Positions 1-8,769 of a stretch of DNA of 50,000 nt are shown here, piece after piece. The notes under the pieces are model-generated. The model made no database searches and was not told where the DNA came from. It worked only from the letters and a program-made list of their open reading frames with translations. Made by a program: the position numbers and the translations under genes. The stretch spans positions 1-50,000 of the forward strand of contig JAOFTV010000012.1 of the NCBI GenBank assembly GCA_028045305.1, written 5' to 3'. This DNA comes from Opitutales bacterium (GTDB taxonomy: Bacteria; Verrucomicrobiota; Verrucomicrobiia; Opitutales; Seribacteraceae). Each line of letters starts with the position of its first letter. The first letter of the stretch is position 1.

Positions 1-39
1 CCGCTTTTATCCGTCTAACAAAATTCCCCAAAGCGAGTA

Positions 40-690
40 ATGAATAAGCCTGCGGATTCATGGATGATTTTAAAGGAGTGGTTCCCTGATCTCTCAGATG
101 AAACCTGGGAAAAGCTCAAGCTCTACGCAAAATTACTCAGGGAATGGAATGCCAAAATCAACCTGGTATCCCGCAAGGATATGGATCGCCTGGAGACCAA
201 ACACCTCGCCCATTGCCTGACCCTGACCAAATTTCTCCGACTCATGCCCAAAGCCCGTCTGCTCGATGTCGGAACTGGCGGGGGATTGCCCGGCATCCCC
301 ATGGCCATTTGCTATCCGCAAGCAAGATTCACCCTGATGGATTCAATCGGGAAAAAAATCATGGTGGTCGAAGATATGGTGAAACGCATGGAACTTTCCA
401 ATACTGAGGTACGTCGAGGCAGAGTGGAAGAATTGCCGGGAAAAAAATCTTATGACTTTGTACTGGGCAGGGCAGTCACTTCCCTGCCCGTTTTCTTTGG
501 CTGGGTGAGGGATAAAGTGGCCAAAGGCTCGCACCATTCTCCAGCTAATGGAATATTATACTTAAAAGGGGGAGATTATACAGAGGAGTTAAAATCCTCC
601 AACTTGACACCGTCAAAAATATGGAAGCTTGATGAATTGTTGCCCGAGGCTGAACTCGGAGATAAGTACCTGATCCACTTTAAACTGTAA
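40..690 (+). CDS. rsmG: 16S rRNA (guanine-N7)-methyltransferase RsmG
   Basis: Cytoplasmic SAM-dependent methyltransferase that modifies G527 (E. coli numbering) of 16S rRNA in the small ribosomal subunit. The 216 residues match the usual family length. Visible family landmarks are KINLVSRKD at residues 39-47, ETKHLAHCL at 52-60 (the 'RHxxDSL' region), the SAM-binding motif I LLDVGTGGGLPG at 74-85, and FVLGRAVTSLP at 140-150 (the 'SRAxAxL' block). The ATG at 40 gives a normal N-terminus; only 39 bases precede it, so the upstream neighbour is not visible. A glycosyltransferase follows 38 bp downstream on the same strand without a clear terminator between them. The family call is secure. Confidence 0.95.
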   Translation: MNKPADSWMILKEWFPDLSDETWEKLKLYAKLLREWNAKINLVSRKDMDRLETKHLAHCLTLTKFLRLMPKARLLDVGTGGGLPGIPMAICYPQARFTLMDSIGKKIMVVEDMVKRMELSNTEVRRGRVEELPGKKSYDFVLGRAVTSLPVFFGWVRDKVAKGSHHSPANGILYLKGGDYTEELKSSNLTPSKIWKLDELLPEAELGDKYLIHFKL

Positions 691-728
691 AAAGGCTCAT
701 TCCTTGATAACCAAGAAATAAATATCCT

Positions 729-2480
729 ATGATAGGGGAAAAAATTGAAGTTTTAGAGGGCGAAGAAAATGAAGCGAGATCGAAAAGCCACTTTCACGAA
801 ATAGAACAGAAATGGGAAGTCCTGCTAAGTTCTTCAAATCTGCATTGGGACGATCTTCGCGAAGTTCTTAAAGAATATAATCGGTTTAGGCTAAGAAACC
901 TTTTAGTTCTTAGAAGAAAACGTCCGGCTGTACTGCTCGGTTATGTGAACGATCATCATTTTCCCAATTTTCATACGCTTGAGCTTCTCAAAATTGCCGA
1001 TATTGTCTCGCTGACTACATCCGTAGAAAAGGAAAACTCTTCAATAGATCGAATCTATTATCTGCCTTCGACAGACGATTTCTCTACCATAAGAAAAAGA
1101 TTCCCCAAAGGGTTTAGGCCAAATCTTTTCCTAGACATGCAGGCTGCCCACGGGCACATGCAACCGAATGGTCTTTCGCAGATGCCTTTTCCCACAGTAG
1201 CTGGAATCTGCCACCATCAACACGGACCAGCAGCCAAAACAATTTGCGAGATGTTTGATGTAGTTTTACCAGTCGGGAAAGTATTTTCCCCAGCCTGCTC
1301 TTATCAAAAAGCAAAAGTTTTTAACCTTCCATTTGGATTGAACTGGGCTTCTTTTCACCAGTCATTGGGTGAGCCAAGTGACTGGAAGTCCCGTCAAATC
1401 GATGTCTCTGTAACCTTTTCTAAAAACAATAATCCAGCATACCATGGATTACGGGATCAGGTCATTCAATGTGTCGAAAACTTCAAATCCAAATGGTCCG
1501 AACAGTATGTCGTAAAAATTGAAAGTAATCTTTCCAAAGCTGAGTATGTAAACTTACTTAAAAACAGTAAAATTTCCATTAATGTTGTGGCCATTAATGG
1601 TCCATACAATTACCGCACTTGTGAAATCATAAATTCTGGAGCCCTGCTCTTTCAAGCTAATGCAGTCGAGCAAGGTTTAAAATTTTCGCTAGACGGTGTG
1701 CTGGATGAAGAGAAGGATTTCATTTCGTTTGACTCTAAAAACTTGGAAGAAAAATTAATTCACTTTCTTAGTAATCCAGAAAAAGGAAATTTAGTAGCGT
1801 TGAATGGTCAAGAGCGTATGAAATCAGAATATTCTTACGACGGCATGTTGAAAGAATTGTTGAATTTCCTGAAAATTGAAGACCAGTTAGCCAAGAAAAG
1901 GCAAATCAACTTGCCTAAGGACCAATTTCTTTTGGGAAAATTACTTTGGCAACAACACCAAAAACAAGATATCCAACTTCTTGGTGCTGCATTTTTAGGT
2001 AACATCCTCAATGATGAGGAAGACAATCTTCGGTTTTTTTCAAATACATTAGCCATTCTTCCCGAGCTACTAAATTCCCTGGGCTTTGAAACAATTAAAC
2101 AACTTGTGGCCAAGCGATCTAATGATCTTGCAGAATCCCTAGATCCTAAAAACTTGAAACAAATCGCAGTAAAATTGCTTTCTGTTAAAATGGACCATGT
2201 AGCCATGTGGTACAACTTTATAGCCCTATCTATAGATTTTCAATGGAGTACAAAAGAGGTTCTTCAGGAAATTACAGATCAAGCATTGAAAAATAATTTA
2301 TGGGAGGGATATTCCCAGCACTGGTTGTTAAGGCCTCCATTGAGGTTACCTCATGAAAATCAGGAGGGTTTTCATTCATTAAGGTACGAAAACTTTTTTC
2401 TCCCCTTGATGAAAACAAAAAATTACCCGGAAGAATGGATTGCTTACAGGAACTTCCTAATTGCTCTTGTAAATATCTAA
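729..2480 (+). CDS. CgeB-like glycosyltransferase with helical C-terminal extension
   Basis: Probable GT-B fold glycosyltransferase of the 'glycosyl transferases group 1 / CgeB-like' type, 583 residues. The best evidence is residues 272-308: YVNLLKNSKISINV is followed by a NYRTCEIINSGALLF stretch. This matches the 'Y.ellr.sKi.ln...g.n.RtfEalasGalll' signature that contacts the sugar nucleotide. The N-terminal half has a Rossmann-like pattern (RPAVLLGYVNDHHFPNF near 65-80). The last ~190 residues are helix-rich and match nothing I recognise; they could be TPR-like. No signal peptide or membrane segment is seen, so it should be cytosolic. Base composition looks more AT-rich than rsmG next to it, which would fit acquisition of a surface-polysaccharide gene. 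Substrate and acceptor cannot be read from sequence. The gene converges on sucD with only 11 bp between stops. Confidence 0.7.
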   Translation: MIGEKIEVLEGEENEARSKSHFHEIEQKWEVLLSSSNLHWDDLREVLKEYNRFRLRNLLVLRRKRPAVLLGYVNDHHFPNFHTLELLKIADIVSLTTSVEKENSSIDRIYYLPSTDDFSTIRKRFPKGFRPNLFLDMQAAHGHMQPNGLSQMPFPTVAGICHHQHGPAAKTICEMFDVVLPVGKVFSPACSYQKAKVFNLPFGLNWASFHQSLGEPSDWKSRQIDVSVTFSKNNNPAYHGLRDQVIQCVENFKSKWSEQYVVKIESNLSKAEYVNLLKNSKISINVVAINGPYNYRTCEIINSGALLFQANAVEQGLKFSLDGVLDEEKDFISFDSKNLEEKLIHFLSNPEKGNLVALNGQERMKSEYSYDGMLKELLNFLKIEDQLAKKRQINLPKDQFLLGKLLWQQHQKQDIQLLGAAFLGNILNDEEDNLRFFSNTLAILPELLNSLGFETIKQLVAKRSNDLAESLDPKNLKQIAVKLLSVKMDHVAMWYNFIALSIDFQWSTKEVLQEITDQALKNNLWEGYSQHWLLRPPLRLPHENQEGFHSLRYENFFLPLMKTKNYPEEWIAYRNFLIALVNI

Positions 2481-2491
2481 AAATTAAAGGC

Positions 2492-3367
2492 CTAGGGGTT
2501 CCAAACTCTGAAGAGTGCATCAGCCATGTGTGAGGGGGTCTCGGCCACTGAAATACCCGCATCAAGCAGGGCTTCCACCTTGGCTTCGGCCGTTCCCTTG
2601 CCACCAGACACAATGGCACCGGCATGCCCCATGCGGCGACCGGGAGGAGCTGTACGCCCGGCGATAAAGGCGGCACAAGGTTTATCCACATGTTCTTTGA
2701 TGAAGGCAGCGGCTTCTTCCTCAGCAGTTCCACCAATCTCTCCTATCAAAATAATTGCTTCAGTATCGGGATCTTCATTAAATAATTTAACTGCGTCTAA
2801 ATGACTGGTTCCATTGATCGGGTCTCCTCCTATTCCAATACAGGTGGATTGGCCATGCCCAGCCGATGTAATCTGCCAGACAGCCTCATAAGTTAAGGTG
2901 CCAGAACGGGAAACAATACCCACTTTTCCCGGTTTATGGATATATCCAGGCATAATACCAATCTTACACTCTCCTGGAGTGATAATACCTGGACAGTTTG
3001 GTCCAATCAGACGGGTATTGGAAGTGGCCAGACGAGCCTTAACTTCAGACATATCCCGAACTGGTATACCTTCTGTTATGGCGATAACCAAGGGGATTTC
3101 CGCATCGATTGCCTCAAGGATGGAATCGGCGGCAAAGGGAGGTGGCACATAGAGGGCTGCCACATTGGCTCCCTCTTTATCCACAGCCTCCTGGACTGTA
3201 TCGAATACAGGTACGGCATCCTGAAATTTCTGACCACCTTTGCCCGGTGTGACTCCGGCCACGACATTGGTACCATATTCGATGCACTGATTTGTGTGAA
3301 AGCTACCGGCACTTCCGGTGATTCCTTGAACCACTAGCCGGGTGTCTTTGTTTACGAGAACACTCAT
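2492..3367 (-). CDS. sucD: Succinyl-CoA synthetase (ADP-forming) alpha subunit
   Basis: Alpha subunit of the TCA-cycle enzyme that converts succinyl-CoA to succinate with substrate-level ATP/GTP formation; it binds CoA and carries the phosphohistidine. 291 residues is standard. Residues 1-20 ([19 protein letters not shown]) form the N-terminal CoA-binding Rossmann fold. [19 protein letters not shown] is the conserved central block. The active-site His lies in [15 protein letters not shown] near residue 247. ATG at 3367 gives the canonical N-terminus. It lies 30 bp downstream of sucC on the same strand, so the two form a sucC-sucD operon encoding the heterodimer or heterotetramer. Confidence 0.97.
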   Translation of the reverse strand: MSVLVNKDTRLVVQGITGSAGSFHTNQCIEYGTNVVAGVTPGKGGQKFQDAVPVFDTVQEAVDKEGANVAALYVPPPFAADSILEAIDAEIPLVIAITEGIPVRDMSEVKARLATSNTRLIGPNCPGIITPGECKIGIMPGYIHKPGKVGIVSRSGTLTYEAVWQITSAGHGQSTCIGIGGDPINGTSHLDAVKLFNEDPDTEAIILIGEIGGTAEEEAAAFIKEHVDKPCAAFIAGRTAPPGRRMGHAGAIVSGGKGTAEAKVEALLDAGISVAETPSHMADALFRVWNP

Positions 3368-3397
3368 TTTAAAATCTCTGGGTAAAAAGTGGGGGGA

Positions 3398-4588
3398 TTA
3401 AGATTGGGCTGCCAGTTTGACAATTTTTTCTGCAGCTTCAGCAAGAGTATCAGCAGGTTCGAGGGCCAGACCGCTGTCGGCAAGAATCTTTTTGCCCTGT
3501 TCCACATTGGTTCCTTCCAGGCGTACAACCAAGGGAACTTTCATGTCCAGTTTGCGAGCGGCATTGACAATTCCAGTGGCAATGACATCGCACTTCATAA
3601 TACCTCCAAAAATATTAACGAGGATCGCTTTTACAGCATCGTCCGAAACCAAAATCCGAAAAGCATTCTCCACCTGTTCCTCATTGGCACCTCCTCCAAC
3701 ATCTAAAAAATTGGCGGGTGATCCTCCATAATGTTTAATAATATCCATCGTTGCCATGGCCAGGCCGGCACCATTAACCATACAGGCAACATTTCCGTCC
3801 AAAGCGATGTAGTTGAGATCGAATTTGGAAGCTTCAACCTCTTTAGGGTCTTCTTCGCTAAGATCGCGCAAGTTTACAACATCTGGATGACGAAACAGGG
3901 CATTGGAATCAAAATTTACTTTAGCGTCCAAAGCTAGAACATCTCCAGTTGGGGTAAGCACCAATGGATTGACTTCCACTTGGGAACAATCCTTGGACCA
4001 GAAGAAGTCGTACAATTTAGTAACCAACTTTACACACTGCTTGAAGGAATCTCCACTTAACCCCAGAGAAAAGGCAACTTGGCGGGCTTGGTAAGGACGG
4101 ATACCCAGCGATGGATCAATCAAAACCTTAGTGATTTTTTCCGGGGTCTTTTCGGCAACTTCCTCAATATCAACCCCACCTTCCGTCGAAGCAATAATTA
4201 CAGGTTTTGAAGTTGCACGGTCGCTCAAGATGGCTAGGTAAAATTCTTTATCGATATCGGAAGCCTCAGTGAAATAAACCGTCCCCACTTCCTTTCCTTC
4301 ATCTCCAGTCTGCTTGGTCACCAAAATATTTCCGAGCATGGCCTCCGCTTTTTCCCGTGCTTCTGCAGAAGAAGACACAACATGCACGCCACCCTGAAAA
4401 CCATTGGTAAAAGTACCTTTCCCTCGACCACCGGCATGGATTTGGGCCTTCACCACAACCGCTTGGTTGGGAGGAAAGGATGCGAGAGCTTGTTCAATTT
4501 GATCCGCAGATTGAGCGACAGTCCCATTGGGCACAGTCACCCCGGCATCTGCGAAAAGTTGCTTTGCTTGGTATTCGTGTACATTCAT
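3398..4588 (-). CDS. sucC: Succinyl-CoA synthetase (ADP-forming) beta subunit
   Basis: Beta subunit of succinyl-CoA synthetase, providing the nucleotide-binding ATP-grasp domain and the succinate site. 396 residues, typical size. The start [17 protein letters not shown] is diagnostic. The ATP-grasp loop is visible at 44-58 ([15 protein letters not shown]), followed by [20 protein letters not shown] in the middle and [17 protein letters not shown] near the C-terminus, which contacts the alpha subunit. First gene of the sucCD operon. It is divergent from the PQQ-propeller gene across a 130-bp intergenic region that must hold the promoter. No other TCA gene is adjacent. Confidence 0.97.
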   Translation of the reverse strand: MNVHEYQAKQLFADAGVTVPNGTVAQSADQIEQALASFPPNQAVVVKAQIHAGGRGKGTFTNGFQGGVHVVSSSAEAREKAEAMLGNILVTKQTGDEGKEVGTVYFTEASDIDKEFYLAILSDRATSKPVIIASTEGGVDIEEVAEKTPEKITKVLIDPSLGIRPYQARQVAFSLGLSGDSFKQCVKLVTKLYDFFWSKDCSQVEVNPLVLTPTGDVLALDAKVNFDSNALFRHPDVVNLRDLSEEDPKEVEASKFDLNYIALDGNVACMVNGAGLAMATMDIIKHYGGSPANFLDVGGGANEEQVENAFRILVSDDAVKAILVNIFGGIMKCDVIATGIVNAARKLDMKVPLVVRLEGTNVEQGKKILADSGLALEPADTLAEAAEKIVKLAAQS

Positions 4589-4676
4589 CTGGATAAAAGG
4601 TCTTCAGATTGTCACGGTTCCCATAACGTTCAAGCATTTTCCCCTCCCACCTGCAGGATCTTTGAAAATCCTCCAT

Positions 4677-4705
4677 TTGACGCTTGCTCGTTCCAGAGAA
4701 TAAAA
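4677..4705 (+). promoter_or_regulatory. Candidate sigma-70-type promoter for the PQQ-propeller gene
   Basis: TTGACG at 4677-4682 (one mismatch to the -35 consensus), a 17-nt spacer, then ATAAAA at 4700-4705 as a poor -10. An AAGG Shine-Dalgarno-like element lies just before the ATG at 4719. It is the only promoter-like pair I could find on this strand in the sucC/PQQ divergent gap. The -10 is weak, so confidence is low. Confidence 0.3.
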
Positions 4706-4718
4706 AGAAAAACAAGGC

Positions 4719-5975
4719 ATGCAAAATGTGCTCATCCTTATATTAATTCCTTTTTCGACCCTCCTTGCAAACTGGCCACAATATCATGGTCCCTTGTTTG
4801 ATAAATCGACCACAAATTTAATTAGCCCAAATTACGCGGGTTTACTTAACGCCCCGCTGTCATGGACCGCATCAACTCCCCTTGGATTCAGTTCCTTTTC
4901 AACCAATGCAAATTCGGGTTTTACTTTGGTTGCAGAAGAAGATGAAGACGGTTTATTGCGTGAACTTTGCATCTGCCTGGACTTGCTGACTGGTGAGCGG
5001 TTGTGGGAAACGTGGTTAGGCGTAGCCAATTACGGACATAGTGGGGGAAATGCGGGAACCCCTGATAATTCTGGGGGGGATGGCCCACGCTCCACCCCAA
5101 CCATAAGTAAGGGGCAGGTTTTTGTTTATGATTCCAGCATGATTTTGTATTGCTTGTCCGCTAAATCGGGAAAAACGATTTGGCAGGTCGATGTAATTCA
5201 AGAATATAACGGTAAAAACATTACCTGGAAGAATGCATCCTCCCCCCTAGTCGTCAATGACCTGGTAATTGTAATTGGAGGAGGTCCGAAAGAGAGCATG
5301 CTCGGATTTGATAGGGTTTCTGGTAAACTGCGTTGGAAAACTGGCAGCGAGACTGCCACGCATGCTACACCAGCCTATGCATCTATTCACGGTCAGAAAC
5401 AGGTCATTTTTCTCTGCCGGTCTGGACTGGTTTCCTTAAACCCCAAAAACGGAGAGGAATTATGGCGACAAAAATTTTCCTATAAGGTTTCAAGTGCCGC
5501 ATCCCCTGTAGTGGCCGGTGAATATGTTTTTTGCTCAGCAGGTTATGGAGTTGGGGCTGGCTTGTTTAAAATATCGAAAAAAAACCAGTTATTTAGCAGC
5601 GAACAAATATGGAGAAAACGTAACGAATTGATGGTTCATTGGAGCACACCCTTGTTTTTCGAGGGAAATCTCTATGGGATTTTTGGATTTAAGGAGTATG
5701 GAAAGGCACCCCTGCAATGCGTCGATTTAATTAGTGGCAAAATTCGTTGGAGCCAACCGGGGTTTGGCCCGGGAAACTTAATTCGCTCCGGAAATAAATT
5801 GCTGGTCCTTTCTGATGATGGCGAACTGGTAATAGCAGGTGCAAACCCAAAAAAATATATCGAACTTGAAAGAAAGAAAATTCTTTCTGGGAAATGTTGG
5901 AGCACTCCCATTTTGGGGAATAATATACTCCTTGCCAGAAGCACACAGGAAGCGGTTGCACTCCCGGTAAGGTAA
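4719..5975 (+). CDS. Exported PQQ-like beta-propeller repeat protein
   Basis: Predicted exported beta-propeller protein of 418 residues. Residues 1-17 form a hydrophobic signal peptide (VLILILIPFSTLLA) followed directly by WPQYHGP at 19-25, a variant of the 'WPQFRGP' opening seen in many planctomycete/verrucomicrobial PQQ-type propellers. Repeated blades end in 'G..lW.' pairs: TGERLWETW, SGKTIWQVD, SGKLRWKTG, NGEELWRQK and SGKIRWSQPG. These are the PQQ/BamB-type blade motif. No heme site or dehydrogenase residues are evident, so a scaffold or binding role is more likely than alcohol dehydrogenase activity; the true ligand is unknown. The gene stands alone, divergent from sucC. A 7-bp inverted repeat (GGATAAA/TTTATCC) about 12 bp after the stop lacks a T tract and is not convincing as a terminator. 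Confidence 0.82.
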   Translation: MQNVLILILIPFSTLLANWPQYHGPLFDKSTTNLISPNYAGLLNAPLSWTASTPLGFSSFSTNANSGFTLVAEEDEDGLLRELCICLDLLTGERLWETWLGVANYGHSGGNAGTPDNSGGDGPRSTPTISKGQVFVYDSSMILYCLSAKSGKTIWQVDVIQEYNGKNITWKNASSPLVVNDLVIVIGGGPKESMLGFDRVSGKLRWKTGSETATHATPAYASIHGQKQVIFLCRSGLVSLNPKNGEELWRQKFSYKVSSAASPVVAGEYVFCSAGYGVGAGLFKISKKNQLFSSEQIWRKRNELMVHWSTPLFFEGNLYGIFGFKEYGKAPLQCVDLISGKIRWSQPGFGPGNLIRSGNKLLVLSDDGELVIAGANPKKYIELERKKILSGKCWSTPILGNNILLARSTQEAVALPVR

Positions 5976-6112
5976 AAACTTTAGGTATGGATAAACGATC
6001 TCTTCATTTATCCGTAAATCGGAATTTGTATTACCAGGAAGAGAATCCGAAAGGGTGCAAAAATCAGTGCTACTGAACCTGGAGTGGTTTTGATCTACGA
6101 ATAACTCACTTA

Positions 6113-6433
6113 ATGAGATTCAAGGTAGACAAATTGGACGAATTAGTGGACGCCGGGATTGATCGTCTTGATACAACCAATAAGATCTTTGTTCCTTTAG
6201 AGGCAATGGCTCAGCTTAATATAAAGAGTTCTCTGATGCACGCCATTGTATGGGATCGTAAATATGAAAGATGGTTTGTCATTAAACCAAGTGGTGCAAA
6301 GAGGACATTAATGGACCATTTTTTATTACCCAGAACAGCCTACTACGAACTTCGTGATTTCGGATTTAGTTTTCACAAAAACAAATGGTCCGCCCCTGCT
6401 GACTTTCCGTTGCCTGTAAAAAACACTCCTTAA
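6113..6433 (+). CDS. Conserved-module protein of unknown function (module alone)
   Basis: 106-residue protein of no family I recognise. No signal peptide, membrane segment or cysteine cluster is seen. Residues 26-95 form a compact Trp/aromatic-rich module with the pattern 'IVWD....RW.VIKP.G.KR.L..DHFLL....YY.LRD.GFSF..NKW..P'. The same module forms the C-terminus of the next gene (its residues 171-242), with aligned WD, W, P, G, R, D, L and a closing KxWxxP. The ORF ends 2 bp before the start of that gene, so the two are almost certainly co-transcribed. A likely reading is paralogous halves of one system. Not a toxin-antitoxin pair on present evidence, since no toxin fold is recognisable. Confidence 0.7.
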   Translation: MRFKVDKLDELVDAGIDRLDTTNKIFVPLEAMAQLNIKSSLMHAIVWDRKYERWFVIKPSGAKRTLMDHFLLPRTAYYELRDFGFSFHKNKWSAPADFPLPVKNTP

Positions 6434-6435
6434 AT

Positions 6436-7197
6436 ATGACGACTGATGGAAAAGAAACTTTTGTTGCGATCAACGGGCGGGTAAGCAAATCCACTTACGA
6501 CAAAATGCAATATTTGGCGAAAGTTCTGGACCTAAACATGTCTACCCTGATTGCAAACTCGGTGGCCGAGTACATCCATCAAGTAACCGACAAGGAAGGC
6601 CAACCCTCCGTAGATATGGAGCAAGGCACTCCTCTTCCGTCAAATCTTGTGGAGGTGGAAACACCTTCCGAAACTTGGAAAACGGAATTTAGAAATGAAA
6701 TATCTTCTCTTCGCGTGAACGGAGAAGATGTATCCAAAATTCACCGGGCCATGAATCAATTGAGGGAAATGAGAAACTCAAGTGATCGCACCCTCCGACG
6801 TATGATTATCCTAACAGCCTTCCTGCTTTTCATGGGATTGGGGGTGGGTGCCTACGCCTTGGATTATTTATTGCAGTTCAATGCCGATAAAATCGACCAG
6901 GTGCTTGATTTGAACCTCGAAAATATTAATAAGAATAAGGAGGGGTTTTTTAAAATCAGCATGAAGGCTTTCCCCCTATTGGAAATGCATCCCAACAATT
7001 TCATCTGGGATAACAACCTTTCGAAATGGACAATCCTTAATCCAAAAACAGGTATTCGCAGCGATCTCAACAACGATTATATGTTGTATTCTATTGAAGG
7101 TATTAATCTTCTGGAAGAACAATTGGGCGTGACTTGGAATGGCAAAGAATGGGTATTCCCCAATGGATACCTTCCAAGTAAAGAAACTCAAAAGTAA
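6436..7197 (+). CDS. RHH-like N-terminus, single membrane anchor and C-terminal module shared with the upstream gene
   Basis: 253-residue protein in three parts. Residues 9-48 (AINGRVSKSTYDKMQYLAKV, then LDLNMSTLIANSVAEYI) have the beta-strand/helix/helix pattern of a ribbon-helix-helix DNA-binding domain. Residues 80-121 are a charged, probably coiled-coil linker ending in RTLRRM. Residues 122-146 form one membrane helix (IILTAFLLFMGLGVGAYALDYLL), with the positive flank predicting N-inside topology. Residues 171-242 repeat the module of the preceding gene, ending WNGKEWVFP. This architecture would place a DNA-binding or dimerising domain in the cytoplasm and the module outside, although the partner protein has the module without a signal peptide. 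Function unknown. The stop lies 19 bp from the convergent mgtE stop. Confidence 0.75.
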   Translation: MTTDGKETFVAINGRVSKSTYDKMQYLAKVLDLNMSTLIANSVAEYIHQVTDKEGQPSVDMEQGTPLPSNLVEVETPSETWKTEFRNEISSLRVNGEDVSKIHRAMNQLREMRNSSDRTLRRMIILTAFLLFMGLGVGAYALDYLLQFNADKIDQVLDLNLENINKNKEGFFKISMKAFPLLEMHPNNFIWDNNLSKWTILNPKTGIRSDLNNDYMLYSIEGINLLEEQLGVTWNGKEWVFPNGYLPSKETQK

Positions 7198-7216
7198 CGA
7201 GCCCCACCTGCAAGAA

Positions 7217-8623
7217 TTAGAGCAATACCAAGGAGGCCAAGGCCAAAAAGGCAAAAAAGCCAACCACATCAGTAACCGTGGTCACAAAAACTCCGGATGC
7301 CACGGCAGGGTCAACCCCCCAGCGATCCAAAAGGATCGGTAGAACAACTCCTGACAAACCTGCGACTATCATATTAATAACCATGGCTCCTGCAATTATT
7401 CCTCCAAGAAGAATGGAAGTTTCTCCCAAATCGCCAAAAATAAAAACTGTGGCCACTCCAGCTAAAATGGCAAAAAGCAAGCCATTCAAAACACCAACTA
7501 ATAATTCTTTACGAATCGCACGCACGGTATTGTAAGAAGTTAATTCCTTGGTGGCCAGTGCTCGTACAGTAATTGTAAGCGTCTGTGTACCTGCGTTACC
7601 TCCCATCGATGCAACGATAGGCATGAGTACGGCCAGGGCCACCATTTGTTCGATTGTGGCATCGAACATACTAATCACCCAAGAGGCGAGGCCTGCGGTT
7701 ACCAGGTTAACCAACAACCAGGCAAATCGCTTGGCGGAAGACTGGAGAACTCCGTCGTCAATGGTTTCTTCCCCCACCCCACCAAGAAGCAAAATGTCTT
7801 CTTCAAATTCTTCCCGAGCGACTTCCATGACATCGTCCACCGTGATCATGCCTAACAGTTTCCCTGTGCTATCGATAACTCCGGCGGTTGTAAGGTCGTA
7901 CTTTTCAAAAAGGAAAGCAACTTCTTCCTGCAAGGTCTCAGCTGGAATAAGAACCTGGGTTTCATCGGCAATTTCACGCATCAAAGTATTACGTGGAGAA
8001 CGCAAGATTTGAGAAAGTGAAATAATTCCCATGGGATGAACTTCTTCGTCCACAACGAATAAATCGAGAAATTCCTCCGGTAAATCACTTTCTTCCCGCA
8101 AATAATCTATGGTCTGTCCAACCGTCCAGTTTGTGCCAACGGTCACCACATCGGTCTGCATTCTTCGGCCCGCACTTTCTTCAGGAAATGCAAGACCAAC
8201 CTCAATATCTTCGCGCTCCTCTTGGGGAACAGAGCTTAGAACTTCAGCCCGTTCCCCCTCATCCATATCCTCGAGCACTTGGACTGCTTCGTCAGAATCC
8301 ATCTCGGTGATGACTTCCGCTACTTCTTTGGCAGTCAGGCTATCGGTTACCTCCTTACGTAAATGATCTTCGAGCTCGAAGAGCAAATCAGGATCCAGCT
8401 CGGTTTTGACTGCATCTATCAAACGTTTCCGCAAGGAACGGTCCAATAGACCAAAGGCATCTGCAAGGTCGGAATGATGAAAGGCTTTAAGATGTTCGAC
8501 GAGTGATTCGTCTGAGCCTGTCTCGAGTAAACGCACGAGTTCTTCAAACCGAGCGGTTGATTCACCACTCGCCTCAGGATCGATACGATGAATGATCTCC
8601 GGATTTTCCTGGCTGTCTTGCAT
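7217..8623 (-). CDS. mgtE: MgtE-family magnesium transporter
   Basis: Inner-membrane Mg2+ channel/transporter of 468 residues, full length. The first ~140 residues are the acidic superhelical MgtE N domain (repeats such as HLRKEVTDSLTAKEVAEVI and LEDMDEGERAEVLSSVP). Two CBS domains follow at ~145-270; the second ends in GKLLGMITVDDVMEVAREE. The membrane domain occupies ~295-468 with about five helices and the pore signature ASMGGNAGTQT, then AIRKELLVGVLNG. ATG at 8623. The 146-bp upstream gap to ruvC shows no recognisable M-box. The protein itself is expected to gate on cytosolic Mg2+ via the N and CBS domains. Confidence 0.95.
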   Translation of the reverse strand: MQDSQENPEIIHRIDPEASGESTARFEELVRLLETGSDESLVEHLKAFHHSDLADAFGLLDRSLRKRLIDAVKTELDPDLLFELEDHLRKEVTDSLTAKEVAEVITEMDSDEAVQVLEDMDEGERAEVLSSVPQEEREDIEVGLAFPEESAGRRMQTDVVTVGTNWTVGQTIDYLREESDLPEEFLDLFVVDEEVHPMGIISLSQILRSPRNTLMREIADETQVLIPAETLQEEVAFLFEKYDLTTAGVIDSTGKLLGMITVDDVMEVAREEFEEDILLLGGVGEETIDDGVLQSSAKRFAWLLVNLVTAGLASWVISMFDATIEQMVALAVLMPIVASMGGNAGTQTLTITVRALATKELTSYNTVRAIRKELLVGVLNGLLFAILAGVATVFIFGDLGETSILLGGIIAGAMVINMIVAGLSGVVLPILLDRWGVDPAVASGVFVTTVTDVVGFFAFLALASLVLL

Positions 8624-8769
8624 GACTCGTTAAGGTTTTAAAAATCGTAAGGGATCGGCTTGGGCCAAAACAAAGATCTAATTACTAAAGTTCAAACCCT
8701 TATGCCATTGGGCACAGGCAGGCTCAATTCAATTCGTCTAAACTCCACACAAGGCAACCTAAATAAAAA

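Noticed and set aside
2272..2736. 154-codon open frame on the minus strand overlapping the glycosyltransferase and sucD
   Set aside because: Crosses two well-supported genes, has no family motif, and its sequence over sucD is a frame shadow of that gene.
5988..6012. Inverted repeat GGATAAA/TTTATCC after the PQQ-propeller gene as terminator
   Set aside because: AT-rich 7-bp stem with an 11-nt loop and no following T tract.
6113..7197. Toxin-antitoxin pair (small protein plus RHH protein)
   Set aside because: The RHH-bearing protein has a membrane helix and the two proteins share a module; no toxin motif is visible in either.
7548..8012. 154-codon open frame on the plus strand inside mgtE
   Set aside because: Low-complexity Ser/Thr/Arg/Val composition typical of an antisense shadow of a membrane protein gene; mgtE is secure.
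8624..8769. Mg2+-sensing M-box riboswitch upstream of mgtE
   Set aside because: No recognisable conserved core or terminator/antiterminator pair; only short local pairings seen.
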